Below are positions 18,074 through 26,673 of a stretch of 64,000 nucleotides of DNA, one piece after another. The stretch's first letter is position 1, and each line of letters starts with the position of its first letter. The translations under genes were made by a program, and so were the position numbers. The stretch spans positions 22,512-86,511 of the forward strand of contig JASBST010000003.1 of the NCBI GenBank assembly GCA_030148775.1. The letters run 5' to 3'. The DNA comes from Thiogranum sp. (lineage in GTDB: Bacteria; Pseudomonadota; Gammaproteobacteria; DSM-19610). The notes under the pieces are model-generated. The model saw nothing but the letters and a program-made list of their open reading frames with translations. It had not been told where the DNA came from and did no database searches.

Positions 18074-19045
18074 TCAGGCCGCTTCGCCCAGTAAAGCCGC
18101 CACCACGGCGCACCAGGCCGCAGCCAGATTGGCGCGATTATAACCGCCGCCGCCACAGGCCAGCAGGCGGCCGTCGCAGTGCTGGTTGGCCAATGCCCTC
18201 AGTCGAGCGGCGGCGTGCCGGTGCGCCGCACTGCTGAGGGAAAGATGGGTAATGGGGTCGCCGGCAAGGCTGTCGGCGCCGCATTGCAGCACAATGAACT
18301 CGGGACGCGCGGCGGCGAGAAAGGCCTCGGCACGCTCCCATTCGGCATAAAAGCGGGTATCGTCGGCTTGAGGTGGCAACGGCAGGTTGAGTTTGCTGCC
18401 GATCGCCCCGCCGCGGCCGGTCTCCCCGGCCGCACCGGTGCCGGGATACAAATAAGAACCGTCCTCGTGCAGATCTACGATGTAGACCTGCGGATCGGTC
18501 TCATAGGCGTAGAATACGCCGTCGCCATGGTGGGCATCGATATCGACATAGGCGACGCGCCGGACGCCGTAGCGGCGGCGCAGCGTCTCTATCACTACGC
18601 CGCAGTCGTTGAACACGCAAAAACCGGCGGCAGCGTCGCGGCGCGCGTGATGCAGGCCGGCGATGGGCACAAAGGCCTGGGCGCAACGTCCCGCCATGAT
18701 GCGATCGAGCGCCGCCAGGGACGTGCCGACGACCGTAGCCGCCGCTTCGTATACCCCTTTGAACGCCGGGGTATCGCCGCAGTCCAGATAACCTTCGCCA
18801 CTGACCGACTGCTGCTTCACCCGCTGCAGATACGCCGGCGTGTGAAAGCGTAGAATCGCGCTGTCGTCAGCGCGCACCGGTTCGACGACCTGCACCCGTT
18901 GCGCCAGTCCCGAGCGCTCCATATCACGCCAGAACGCCCCCATGCGGTCGCTGCCGAACGGATGGCCGGCGCCAAAACCGTAGGCCGCCAGTGCCTCGCC
19001 CACAAATACGGCCACGGATTTTTCCGCTTCCACCACGTCCGCCAT
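18074..19045 (-). CDS. histone deacetylase family protein (AcuC-like)
   Basis: A 323-residue zinc deacetylase. Visible catalytic features are [18 protein letters not shown] (charge-relay His pair), [15 protein letters not shown] (zinc Asp and His) and GADSLAGDP (second Asp). Bacterial relatives act on acetylated lysine, polyamines or acetoin-related targets; the substrate is not predictable here. Located upstream of glyA and divergent from ettA. Confidence 0.85.
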   Translation of the reverse strand: MADVVEAEKSVAVFVGEALAAYGFGAGHPFGSDRMGAFWRDMERSGLAQRVQVVEPVRADDSAILRFHTPAYLQRVKQQSVSGEGYLDCGDTPAFKGVYEAAATVVGTSLAALDRIMAGRCAQAFVPIAGLHHARRDAAAGFCVFNDCGVVIETLRRRYGVRRVAYVDIDAHHGDGVFYAYETDPQVYIVDLHEDGSYLYPGTGAAGETGRGGAIGSKLNLPLPPQADDTRFYAEWERAEAFLAAARPEFIVLQCGADSLAGDPITHLSLSSAAHRHAAARLRALANQHCDGRLLACGGGGYNRANLAAAWCAVVAALLGEAA

Positions 19046-19086
19046 ATCCGAATGCCTCCACTAGGCGGTAAAGACCCGCCGGCCAC

Positions 19087-19115
19087 CTGACCGCGCTGCC
19101 TGCAGACGTTATAAT
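19087..19115 (+). promoter_or_regulatory. sigma-70 type promoter of ettA
   Basis: CTGACC (19087-19092), a 17-base spacer and a perfect TATAAT (19110-19115) precede the ettA start by about 35 bases. Confidence 0.55.
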
Positions 19116-19150
19116 CGCTGGCACTGAAGTGCAAACAGCAGCGAGCGATT

Positions 19151-20818
19151 ATGGCCCAGTACGTCTACACCATGAACCAGGTCGGCAAGGTGGTGCCGCC
19201 CAAGCGCGAAATTCTACGCGATATCTCCCTGTCGTTTTTCCCCGGCGCCAAGATCGGCGTGCTGTGGCTGAACGGGTCGGGAAAATCCACGTTGCTGCGC
19301 ATCATGGCCGGCATCGACACCGACATCCACGGCGAGGCGCGACCGCAGGCCGGCATCAAGGTCGGTTATCTGCCACAGGAACCGCAACTGGACGAAACCA
19401 AGGATGTGCGCGGCAACGTCGCGGAGGCGCTTGCCGAGATCAACGAGGCGCAGATGAAACTCGACGCGGTCTATGCGGCCTATGCCGAACCTGACGCCGA
19501 CTTCGACGCCCTGGCCGCCGAACAGGCGCGGCTGGAAAACATCCTGCAGGCCAGCGACGGCCACAACCTGGAGCGGACGCTGGAGATCGCCGCCGACGCG
19601 TTGCGTCTGCCACCCTGGGACGCCGACGTGAGCAAACTTTCCGGCGGCGAGAAACGCCGCGTGGCGCTGTGCAAACTGCTGCTGTCCAAACCCGACATGC
19701 TGCTGCTCGACGAACCCACCAACCATCTCGACGCCGAAAGCGTCGCCTGGCTGGAGCGCTTTCTGCACGAATACCCGGGCACCGTGGTGGCGGTGACCCA
19801 CGACCGCTATTTTCTTGACAATGTCGCCGGCTGGATACTGGAGCTGGACCGCGGCCACGGCATTCCGTGGGAAGGCAACTATTCAAGCTGGCTGGAACAA
19901 AAAGAACAACGCCTGCAGCAGGAGGAAAAGACCGAAAGCGCGCGCCAGAAAGCCATGAAGGCGGAGCTGGAGTGGGTGCGCAGCAACCCGAAGGGACGCC
20001 ACGCCAAGAGCAAGGCGCGCCTGGCGCGCTTCGCCGAACTGTCGTCACAGGAAAGCCAGAAACGCAACGAGACCAAGGAACTCTATATCCCGCCGGGCCC
20101 GCGCCTGGGCGAACTGGTCATCGAGGCCAACCACATCCGCAAGGGCTTCGGCGACCGGCTGCTGGTGGACGATTTGAGTTTCAATCTGCCGCAAGGCGGT
20201 ATTGTCGGGATCATCGGCCCCAACGGCGCCGGCAAGACGACGCTGTTTCGCATGCTTACCGGCAGCGAGCCGGTCGACGCAGGCCAATTGCGCATCGGCG
20301 AAACGGTGCAGATCGCCTATGTCGATCAGAGCCGCGATGCGCTCGATGGCGGAAAAACGGTCTGGGAGGAGATTTCCGACGGCCAGGACATTGTCACTGT
20401 CGGCAAATACGAAGTGAATTCCCGCGCCTACGTCTCGCGCTTCAACTTCACCGGCATCGACCAGCAGAAACGCGTCGGCGACCTCTCCGGCGGCGAACGC
20501 AACCGTGTGCATCTGGCCAAGCTGCTAAAAAGCGGCGGCAACCTGCTGCTGCTCGACGAACCGACCAACGATCTCGACGTGGAAACCCTGCGCGCGCTGG
20601 AAGAAGCCTTACTGGACTTCCCCGGCTGCGCCGTGGTCATTTCGCACGACCGCTGGTTCCTGGACCGTATCGCCACCCACATTCTCGCCTTCGAGGGCGA
20701 CAGCCAGGTGGAGTGGTTCGAGGGCAACTACGCCGACTACGAGGCCGACCGCAAACGGCGGCTGGGTGACAGCGCCGATCAGCCGCAGCGGATCAAATAC
20801 AAACGGCTGGCAAGCTGA
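19151..20818 (+). CDS. ettA: energy-dependent translational throttle protein EttA
   Basis: A 555-residue ABC-F protein with two ATP-binding cassettes. Walker A motifs are LNGSGKST (near 38) and GPNGAGKTT (near 355); signature motifs are LSGGEKRR and LSGGERNR; Walker B segments read [11 protein letters not shown] and [11 protein letters not shown]. The arm insertion between strands and the inter-domain linker rich in Glu/Lys/Arg match EttA, which binds the ribosomal E site and gates elongation by ATP/ADP ratio. Length equals that of E. coli EttA. Confidence 0.93.
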   Translation: MAQYVYTMNQVGKVVPPKREILRDISLSFFPGAKIGVLWLNGSGKSTLLRIMAGIDTDIHGEARPQAGIKVGYLPQEPQLDETKDVRGNVAEALAEINEAQMKLDAVYAAYAEPDADFDALAAEQARLENILQASDGHNLERTLEIAADALRLPPWDADVSKLSGGEKRRVALCKLLLSKPDMLLLDEPTNHLDAESVAWLERFLHEYPGTVVAVTHDRYFLDNVAGWILELDRGHGIPWEGNYSSWLEQKEQRLQQEEKTESARQKAMKAELEWVRSNPKGRHAKSKARLARFAELSSQESQKRNETKELYIPPGPRLGELVIEANHIRKGFGDRLLVDDLSFNLPQGGIVGIIGPNGAGKTTLFRMLTGSEPVDAGQLRIGETVQIAYVDQSRDALDGGKTVWEEISDGQDIVTVGKYEVNSRAYVSRFNFTGIDQQKRVGDLSGGERNRVHLAKLLKSGGNLLLLDEPTNDLDVETLRALEEALLDFPGCAVVISHDRWFLDRIATHILAFEGDSQVEWFEGNYADYEADRKRRLGDSADQPQRIKYKRLAS

Positions 20819-20825
20819 GCCAGGA

Positions 20826-21071
20826 TTAGCCCGTCTCGATGCTCGCAACCAGCAAAGCGACGGGATGACAGTCGAGCGCGCGCGCCAAGCGTCTGGTTTT
20901 TTCGATATCCGGACGCTGTCGGTCGTTTTCAATGGCCGAGAGCACCGCCCGGGAAATACCGCTGCGTGCGGCCAGTTCGCGCTGACTCAGATGGCGCTGC
21001 TGGCGCAACCTTCTAAGCAATTCGCCGACTGAGGGCAGCAATGGCACCGACGGCTTACTAGCACTATACAT
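20826..21071 (-). CDS. small XRE-family helix-turn-helix regulator
   Basis: An 81-residue DNA-binding protein with a Cro/CI-type HTH (about 15-70): GELLRRLRQQRHLSQRELAA, then GISRAVLSAIENDRQRPDI. The start at 21071 is preferred to 21077 because AAGGA is 7 bases upstream of it. It lies 32 bases past the HupE/UreJ gene in the same direction, and may be the last gene of that operon or an independent regulator of it. Confidence 0.8.
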   Translation of the reverse strand: MYSASKPSVPLLPSVGELLRRLRQQRHLSQRELAARSGISRAVLSAIENDRQRPDIEKTRRLARALDCHPVALLVASIETG

Positions 21072-21102
21072 AAACATGTCCTTTCGATTGGCCGGTCTGG
21101 TA

Positions 21103-22209
21103 TTAGGCGAAAGCCCGTTGCACCGTCCAAGCTGCGGCGATCGAAGCTGCGGCAACAGATCCACCCGCGAGGACAACCCGCTGGTACAATGGATTTCGTC
21201 GCAGTAGTAGCATTCCGGGCAGGAGCACCAGGACAATCGTGAGCTGACCGGCTTCGACACCAAGATTGAACCCCGCCAACGCCGTCATCAGCGCTGTCGC
21301 AGGCAGGCCCAGGTCGGCGAGTACGCCGGCGAAACCAAAACCGTGAACCAGACCGAAGACAAAGGCCAGTTGCCAGCGCGAGGCGGGGAACAGCGGGTGC
21401 AGATTGTTAAGCGCCGCCACCAGGACGGAAAAGGCAATAGCGGTCTCGACCAGACGCGACGGCAGTACCAACAGGTTGGACGTTGCCAACGCCAGCGTTA
21501 TCGAATGCGCCAAGGTGAATGCGGTGACGGTTTTCACTATGTCACCCAACGCGGCACGCGGGTGCTCGACGGGAGCCCACGCTCGTTGGCGATAGACAAG
21601 CACAGACGGCAACAGGAGGGTCAGCAGAAATAAGATGTGATCGAAGCCAATCCAGATATGCCAGACACCTTCCAACAGATAATCGCCGAATACACGCCAG
21701 GAAGACGTACCGGCGACAGGAAAGTCGATGCGCGGCGTATCCGGCGATGCAACCCGCGTGACCTGGTGTCGACCATCGTCGTACGCGACCAGGCCGCGAT
21801 GCGTTGGATCCAACGCGAACAGCAGACGATAGGCGATGCCGATCTGCTGGCGTTCGCCCGGCCTCGGTCCCTGCAACCGCAGCACCGCGTAAGCGCCATC
21901 GGATTTATGCGCGACCTGCAGGCCGGCGACCTCGATCTGCTGTTTTGTTCCGGCATAGAAAAGCTCGATATGTCTCAGCGCATAGGCATTGACCCGCGGT
22001 GCCGCGGCCTGCAGCTCGCCCCAGCTGATATTGCCATCGGCATTGCTGTCCAGACCGACAGCCACCTCCAGGTCGCGCAGAGCTATCGCCCACTGGATGT
22101 GTAACAGCTTGCTATCGCGCTCAAGTGTAAGATAGCTGTCGCTCGGCCTGTGAGCGAGCGCCGGGACGCTGAGCGCCAGACACATCAGGACCGAAACCAG
22201 CCGCGTCAC
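21103..22209 (-). CDS. HupE/UreJ-family membrane protein with EF-hand loop
   Basis: A 368-residue protein: signal peptide (about 1-19), an extracytoplasmic domain (about 20-180) and a C-terminal HupE/UreJ_2 membrane domain with six or seven helices starting at GVWHIWIGFDHILFLLTLL (about 187). The N-terminal domain has a textbook EF-hand loop, DSNADGNISWGE (54-65), suggesting calcium binding outside the membrane. Relatives are discussed as nickel/cobalt importers; the substrate here is unknown. GTG start overlaps the TPR gene stop by four bases. Confidence 0.8.
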   Translation of the reverse strand: MTRLVSVLMCLALSVPALAHRPSDSYLTLERDSKLLHIQWAIALRDLEVAVGLDSNADGNISWGELQAAAPRVNAYALRHIELFYAGTKQQIEVAGLQVAHKSDGAYAVLRLQGPRPGERQQIGIAYRLLFALDPTHRGLVAYDDGRHQVTRVASPDTPRIDFPVAGTSSWRVFGDYLLEGVWHIWIGFDHILFLLTLLLPSVLVYRQRAWAPVEHPRAALGDIVKTVTAFTLAHSITLALATSNLLVLPSRLVETAIAFSVLVAALNNLHPLFPASRWQLAFVFGLVHGFGFAGVLADLGLPATALMTALAGFNLGVEAGQLTIVLVLLPGMLLLRRNPLYQRVVLAGGSVAAASIAAAWTVQRAFA

Positions 22210-23486
22210 CCCCCTGGCTCCGATCCGCTGCCTTTCAGCAGTTGTGACAGTCGCGCATCCCGCATGCCGCTGACAGCCAACCAGCCAGTGACAGCTTTCA
22301 GGCCGTTGGTATCGCCCGCGGCCCGCGCCGCACGCAGTAGAATACGCGCATCAATCGGTTCTTTTTGCCGCGCCCAATTAGCGGCGGCAAGCTGCAAGGC
22401 CCTGGCGTCATCGTCCCCAAATTCGAGCGCGAACAACGCGGCCTCGCGGTGGTGGGGTTGTTCACCGCGTAAACGTTCGGCGGCGAAATAGGCGCGCAAC
22501 TGTTGAGCGTAGCGCTTGGCCAGCAGTGTCTCGCCGGCTTTTCTGGCGGCTATCGCGGAGCGTAGCAACAGGCTCTGGTCGCGGATTTGGTTGCGCAGCA
22601 AAGCCATTACCTCGGCATAGCGCTGCTGATCCAGCAGAAAATCTGCGTACGCAGCCAGCAGATAGGGATCGCGGCGGGAGATAGTCAACGCCTGCGCGAA
22701 AGCCTTTTCGGCTTGTGCCGCTTGATCTTGCATGAGCGCCGCCTCGGCCTGGGTGGTCAACAACCATTGCAGCGTCGCCCCGGGCTGGCGTTCGAACTGC
22801 CTGGCCTGTACTTGCAGCAGCGCGTAAGCCTGCCCGGTGCGGCCGCTGCGGCTCATCACGCCGGCATAGCATAAACTGGCGATACTGCTATGGGCCGTTT
22901 TTGCCAGCGCCGAGCAGGCCGCGGCGGCTGTGCCAACGTGCCCCTGAACCAGATAAATATTGGCCAGCAACAGCCAGGCTTGCGCGTTAGCGGGATCATT
23001 TCTGACCACGTCAAGTAGCTCGGCCACGGCGAGGTCGAACATATGTCGCCATTGGGCGATTTCGGCACGCAGTACTCTGATCGCGGCGGGGGGCGCCGGC
23101 ATCTGCCACCACGGCGAGAGTGCCGCCTGGGCGTAGCCGAAGTAACGCGGATCCGATTCGGTCCGGCCTTTTTCGATATAAAGGGTAGCGAGGGAGACAG
23201 CCAGCGACATGTCAGCGGGAGATGCCGCCAGTTGCTGGTGCAGGCGCCTGATGCGTATGCCGGTCGCTCCCCTCAACGCCGCAGGGAGCTGCTCGAGCAC
23301 CTCGCCCGGGCGCGCGGGCGTATATGCCTGAGAATCCGCAGCACCCTCGGTGTTTGCCACTAGAGCCACGCCTATCATCAAGGAAGCGCCGACCAGTGCC
23401 ACACCGATATAGGGTTTAGCGTAAGCACCGGCGGTGAGCGCCGCCATGACCGACAACCACCGCCGGCCTTTATCCGCCTCAGCCAC
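22206..23486 (-). CDS. membrane-anchored TPR protein
   Basis: A 426-residue protein with one N-terminal membrane helix (about 21-42) and repeated helical pairs with TPR character across about 75-400 (for example NAQAWLLLANIYLVQGHVG and AYADFLLDQQRYAEVMALL). It is likely a scaffold in the periplasm. Its GTG start overlaps the lipoprotein stop in GTGGCTGA. It belongs to the DUF4331 operon; its partners are presumably the DUF4331 and HupE-like proteins. Confidence 0.7.
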   Translation of the reverse strand: MAEADKGRRWLSVMAALTAGAYAKPYIGVALVGASLMIGVALVANTEGAADSQAYTPARPGEVLEQLPAALRGATGIRIRRLHQQLAASPADMSLAVSLATLYIEKGRTESDPRYFGYAQAALSPWWQMPAPPAAIRVLRAEIAQWRHMFDLAVAELLDVVRNDPANAQAWLLLANIYLVQGHVGTAAAACSALAKTAHSSIASLCYAGVMSRSGRTGQAYALLQVQARQFERQPGATLQWLLTTQAEAALMQDQAAQAEKAFAQALTISRRDPYLLAAYADFLLDQQRYAEVMALLRNQIRDQSLLLRSAIAARKAGETLLAKRYAQQLRAYFAAERLRGEQPHHREAALFALEFGDDDARALQLAAANWARQKEPIDARILLRAARAAGDTNGLKAVTGWLAVSGMRDARLSQLLKGSGSEPGG

Positions 23487-23751
23487 CGGCCCGGGTGATC
23501 ACATCGGCCACACTGTCATTGGCCTGGACATCGGTCGGCGCACCATCGGCATCGCCGAATATAGCGCCGATGTCGTCCAACAGCCGCTGTAAGTCAGCGA
23601 TCGACGCAGGCTCGGCATTGGCCTCCCGCGTCGCGAGGTCACTGAAACTATTGACGGGGGCGGCAGCACCGGTCGCGCCGTTGTCATTGTCGTTGCAGGC
23701 CGCAATCAATAGCACAAGCATTGCGAGCGGCAGCCTATAGGATGGCGTCAT
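23479..23751 (-). CDS. small lipoprotein of the DUF4331 operon
   Basis: A 90-residue protein with a lipoprotein signal (LLIAAC, Cys19) followed by an acidic, Asn/Ala-rich tail. No domain is recognised. The ATG lies 12 bases after the DUF4331 gene's stop, whose AGGAG-bearing tail provides the ribosome-binding site, and the stop overlaps the TPR gene. Function unknown. Confidence 0.65.
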   Translation of the reverse strand: MTPSYRLPLAMLVLLIAACNDNDNGATGAAAPVNSFSDLATREANAEPASIADLQRLLDDIGAIFGDADGAPTDVQANDSVADVITRAGG

Positions 23752-23763
23752 GCTTCAGCTCCT

Positions 23764-25254
23764 CTAGTTGCTGGGCGAGCCGGCAAGCGGCGTACTGAGA
23801 TAGGGAAAAGCGCTGTCGAACTGCGCGGCGTTTTGTACTGCCCCATCGGTGTAAGCCAGCGTACCGTCCGGTGCATCGCTCGGCTGGCATAGACCCAGTC
23901 CGGTGTGACACAGAACACCCATTGCCACGCGCAATGTTGCATCGACCACATCATCGCCCGGCCGCCGTCCGTTAGGGAAACCTGCATTGTCGCCGCCGAG
24001 CACACCCAGATTCGACTGCGAAGCGGCCGGGGTCGGTGCGATGGTCAGATTCAGGCGCTGCATTTCGGCCACGCCACCGTCGGCGTTGACGCCTTCGATA
24101 CCTGTCAAAAACGCCGCCACCAGATCGGGACGGCCAACCACCGTCGGCGCCTGCACGCCGAACAGAACCTGCAACAGCGCCGGCAAAGTCGGATTCGTCA
24201 CGTAGGTGAGAAACTGACCGTCGTCCTTGGGCTCGCTGGCATTGAAGCGGTTTTTATCCGGCAGGCCGATGACGACCTCGTTGACCAGCGGCATACCCAG
24301 TCGCGACACCTGTGTCCAGGCGCCGCCACGCACCTCCGGGCGGTCGAAACTAGGCTTGGGACGGAGCACCTGAACTTGCCGTTTGCTCGCGCTGGTCCAA
24401 CCGCCGATGACGGAGACAGAGCCGTTGGCGCTCAAACAGGCGACAGGAACCTCGAGTATGAAACTGGTCACATTTTTGTCGGCGATAATATTCTGTTCCG
24501 CATCCACCGCACCGAGCGGATTCAGGTTGACCAGATCGAACACCTCGCCCAGATTGACCGCAAACGACTCCTTGCGCTGGCCGACGAATACGCGTCCATC
24601 CTGGGCGCCGGCGGGACAGCCCGGCAGATTCACATCGGCGATAAAGCTATTGGCATAATCGGCGTAACTCTGACTGTTGAAGGTCTTTTTTCCGACGTTG
24701 TCGTATGGTTTGCCGAAACTGGTGCCGCCACCGGCGCTGAGGTTGGTTGCCGCCTGACCGGTGCCGGTACGCCTGTCCCCGGTGACCATGGTGAGCGTGT
24801 AAGACTCCGAAAAATTGAGCGCCGCACTGTCGACTGAGGAAACCTCGCCGATATTCTTCAACGGAACCGCCACATTTTCGCCGTTGATGGGCAGCTGCAG
24901 CCCGTCGCCGTTATTGCCCAACTGCTGGCTGACACGAAACTGAAAAGTGATGTCCTCCCGCCCGTCACCGCTGTTATCGATGTGTATTTCGTAGAGCGCA
25001 TCGGGATCCAGCGCGAAATAATTGGGGCCGCCATAGGCATCCTGCAATGGATTATAGTTGGCTATCAAAGTGACGTAAGCGTCTCGCCCCGTCTCGTAAC
25101 TGCGGAACATATAAAAATCGGTAGCGTCGACTTGGGGATACTGGGTGATAAAAGGCGCCTCGCGATGGCTTGAAGCCAGACTGGACGCAGTGCCAGTGCC
25201 CAGCGCCAACGCCAAGCACGCAGATACAGATTTAGTGTAGGGTGGTTTTTCCAT
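23764..25254 (-). CDS. DUF4331 family secreted protein
   Basis: A 496-residue exported protein (signal peptide about 1-28) with the DUF4331 hallmark directly after it: SSHREAPFITQYPQVDATDFY (positions about 28-48, given here in its first part). The rest is beta-rich with conserved DVNLPG and GGAWTQVSRLGMPLVNEVV stretches. No biochemical function is known for the family. It is the first gene of an operon with a lipoprotein, a TPR protein and a HupE/UreJ protein, and its promoter matches that of the adjacent ECF sigma factor. GGAG is 7 bases upstream of the ATG. It stops at TAG with TGA three codons later. Confidence 0.85.
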   Translation of the reverse strand: MEKPPYTKSVSACLALALGTGTASSLASSHREAPFITQYPQVDATDFYMFRSYETGRDAYVTLIANYNPLQDAYGGPNYFALDPDALYEIHIDNSGDGREDITFQFRVSQQLGNNGDGLQLPINGENVAVPLKNIGEVSSVDSAALNFSESYTLTMVTGDRRTGTGQAATNLSAGGGTSFGKPYDNVGKKTFNSQSYADYANSFIADVNLPGCPAGAQDGRVFVGQRKESFAVNLGEVFDLVNLNPLGAVDAEQNIIADKNVTSFILEVPVACLSANGSVSVIGGWTSASKRQVQVLRPKPSFDRPEVRGGAWTQVSRLGMPLVNEVVIGLPDKNRFNASEPKDDGQFLTYVTNPTLPALLQVLFGVQAPTVVGRPDLVAAFLTGIEGVNADGGVAEMQRLNLTIAPTPAASQSNLGVLGGDNAGFPNGRRPGDDVVDATLRVAMGVLCHTGLGLCQPSDAPDGTLAYTDGAVQNAAQFDSAFPYLSTPLAGSPSN

Positions 25255-25318
25255 GAATCAGCTCCGTCATTGTGGTTGTAGCGGGCCACAGCGCTCGCTG
25301 TGGACACTCCTCACTGGC

Positions 25319-25348
25319 TACTACGCACGAGGCGGACGATTGGATTCA
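25319..25348 (-). promoter_or_regulatory. ECF-sigma promoter of the DUF4331 operon
   Basis: On the minus strand TGAATC-N17-CGTAGTA, about 65 bases ahead of the DUF4331 start. The same elements with identical spacing occur upstream of the sigma factor gene (26557-26586), which supports recognition by that sigma factor. Confidence 0.7.
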
Positions 25349-25386
25349 GGGGAAACGAAAATAAACGGCGAGCGAAAGTGGCCCGT

Positions 25387-25884
25387 TCAGACCGCTGCCT
25401 GGCTGTTAATGCCGGCGTGAATGAACAACAGCGCGCCTTTCTCGGAATGCGCTTCGCCGTGGATACTGTCTTTGGGAGCGAAATGGTAGTCACCGGCACG
25501 CAGATAAAAGTCGCCGTAGCGGACCTCGCCGTCGAGCATAATGCAGATTTCATCGCTGGTATGGCGGTGGGGCGGCGCCTTGGCGCCTGGCTCCACGCGT
25601 AGCAGATAGGTCTCGGTGGCATTCTCTTCGTTTATCTGCAATACCTTTTTCTCTATCTTCGGCGCCAACTGCTGCCACGGACCGTCGCTGGCGCGCACGG
25701 TCACCCAGCCACTGGCCTGTGCGCGCTGTTCGGCATCGAGCCGTGCCATGATGCGCGCCTGCAGACGCGCCTGATGCTCGGCGGAAAACACCTCGGCGTC
25801 GGCCGCCGACTGCGCCGCGCCGAGCAGCCCCAGCAGCTGTTCGTCCAGCGGCCCCTTAGCGTCGGAATTGTCTTGATCAGTCAT
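25387..25884 (-). CDS. ChrR-like cupin anti-sigma factor
   Basis: A 165-residue protein. The C-terminal cupin domain (about 95-160) has a clear metal-binding set, PPHRHTSDEICIMLDGEVR, and a second His in KDSIHGEAHSEKG. The N-terminal 70 residues would be the sigma-binding part, but the HxxxCxxC zinc motif of ChrR-type anti-sigma domains is absent: EHQARLQAR carries the His without the cysteines. Its ATG overlaps the sigma gene stop by eight bases, which indicates coupled expression. It is expected to hold the sigma factor inactive until a signal, such as singlet oxygen or organic peroxide in known relatives. Confidence 0.75.
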   Translation of the reverse strand: MTDQDNSDAKGPLDEQLLGLLGAAQSAADAEVFSAEHQARLQARIMARLDAEQRAQASGWVTVRASDGPWQQLAPKIEKKVLQINEENATETYLLRVEPGAKAPPHRHTSDEICIMLDGEVRYGDFYLRAGDYHFAPKDSIHGEAHSEKGALLFIHAGINSQAAV

Positions 25885-26518
25885 AAGATTCTCTGTTCAT
25901 CAACTTGCGCAGTTTCTCCATTCCACGGCGCAACTGGCTCTTTACCGTACCCAGCGGCAGTCCGGTATGAACTGCCAGCTCTCGATGGCTAAGATCGCGA
26001 AAGTAGGCCAGCCCAAGCAGCTGGCGTTGCTCCTCCTGCAACTGGGACAGGGCAAGGTGCAGATCGCCGCTGAGCTCCACAGAGGCCAGCAGCTGCGCAC
26101 CCCAGGAGCTATCGCCCGGCGGCTGGTTGGCCACCGTAATCGTCAGCGCGTCAGCTTGCCGATGTTGACGCAACGTGTCTAACGCCCGGCTACGGCAGAT
26201 TACGCTCAACCAGGCTAGCCCCGTACCGCGGGCCGGATCGAAGCGCGAGGCCTGACGCCAGACCTGCAGATAGGTTTCGCTCAGCACATCGTCGGCCAGA
26301 TCCGCCTGATGCGTAATACGCAGCGCGATCGCATAAAGTAGGCGCGAAGTCGTTTGATACAGGCAGGTAAAGGCCTGGCGATCGCCGGCCGCCACCGCCA
26401 ACAGCAATGCCTTCGTATCCGCCGCCTCTGCCGCGTCGGTCTGAGTCTCTGGATCTCCCACGGACTGGACTATACCCGGATTTAGCCGCCGGTAACCACC
26501 TGACATCGCTCGCGTCAT
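25877..26518 (-). CDS. ECF-family RNA polymerase sigma factor
   Basis: A 213-residue sigma-70 family protein lacking regions 1 and 3. Region 2 (about 40-105) contains the core-binding DLADDVLSETYLQVWRQA and the -10-contacting WLSVICRSRALD. Region 4 (about 140-205) contains LAYFRDLSHRELAVHTGLPLG with LGTVKSQLRRGMEKLR, the -35-binding helix. The start at 26518 is preferred to 26524 because AAGGGG is 7 bases upstream. It is paired with a cupin anti-sigma gene and probably controls itself and the DUF4331 operon. Confidence 0.88.
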   Translation of the reverse strand: MTRAMSGGYRRLNPGIVQSVGDPETQTDAAEAADTKALLLAVAAGDRQAFTCLYQTTSRLLYAIALRITHQADLADDVLSETYLQVWRQASRFDPARGTGLAWLSVICRSRALDTLRQHRQADALTITVANQPPGDSSWGAQLLASVELSGDLHLALSQLQEEQRQLLGLAYFRDLSHRELAVHTGLPLGTVKSQLRRGMEKLRKLMNRESYD

Positions 26519-26556
26519 GACCATGCCCCTTGGGCTGGTACAGAATACCTCGGTAA

Positions 26557-26586
26557 TACTACGCGGCTAACCGGGAAAGAGATGCA
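26557..26586 (-). promoter_or_regulatory. ECF-sigma autoregulatory promoter
   Basis: On the minus strand TGCATC-N17-CGTAGTA, the same elements and spacing as the DUF4331 promoter. It ends about 38 bases ahead of the sigma factor start. Confidence 0.65.
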
Positions 26587-26673
26587 AACGGAACTGCCGT
26601 TTCGTCGGCGGCAAACCTTCAAGCAGGCGGCCGGTTGAGCGGCGGCATCGCGAGACAAAAAAGGGACTAATAC

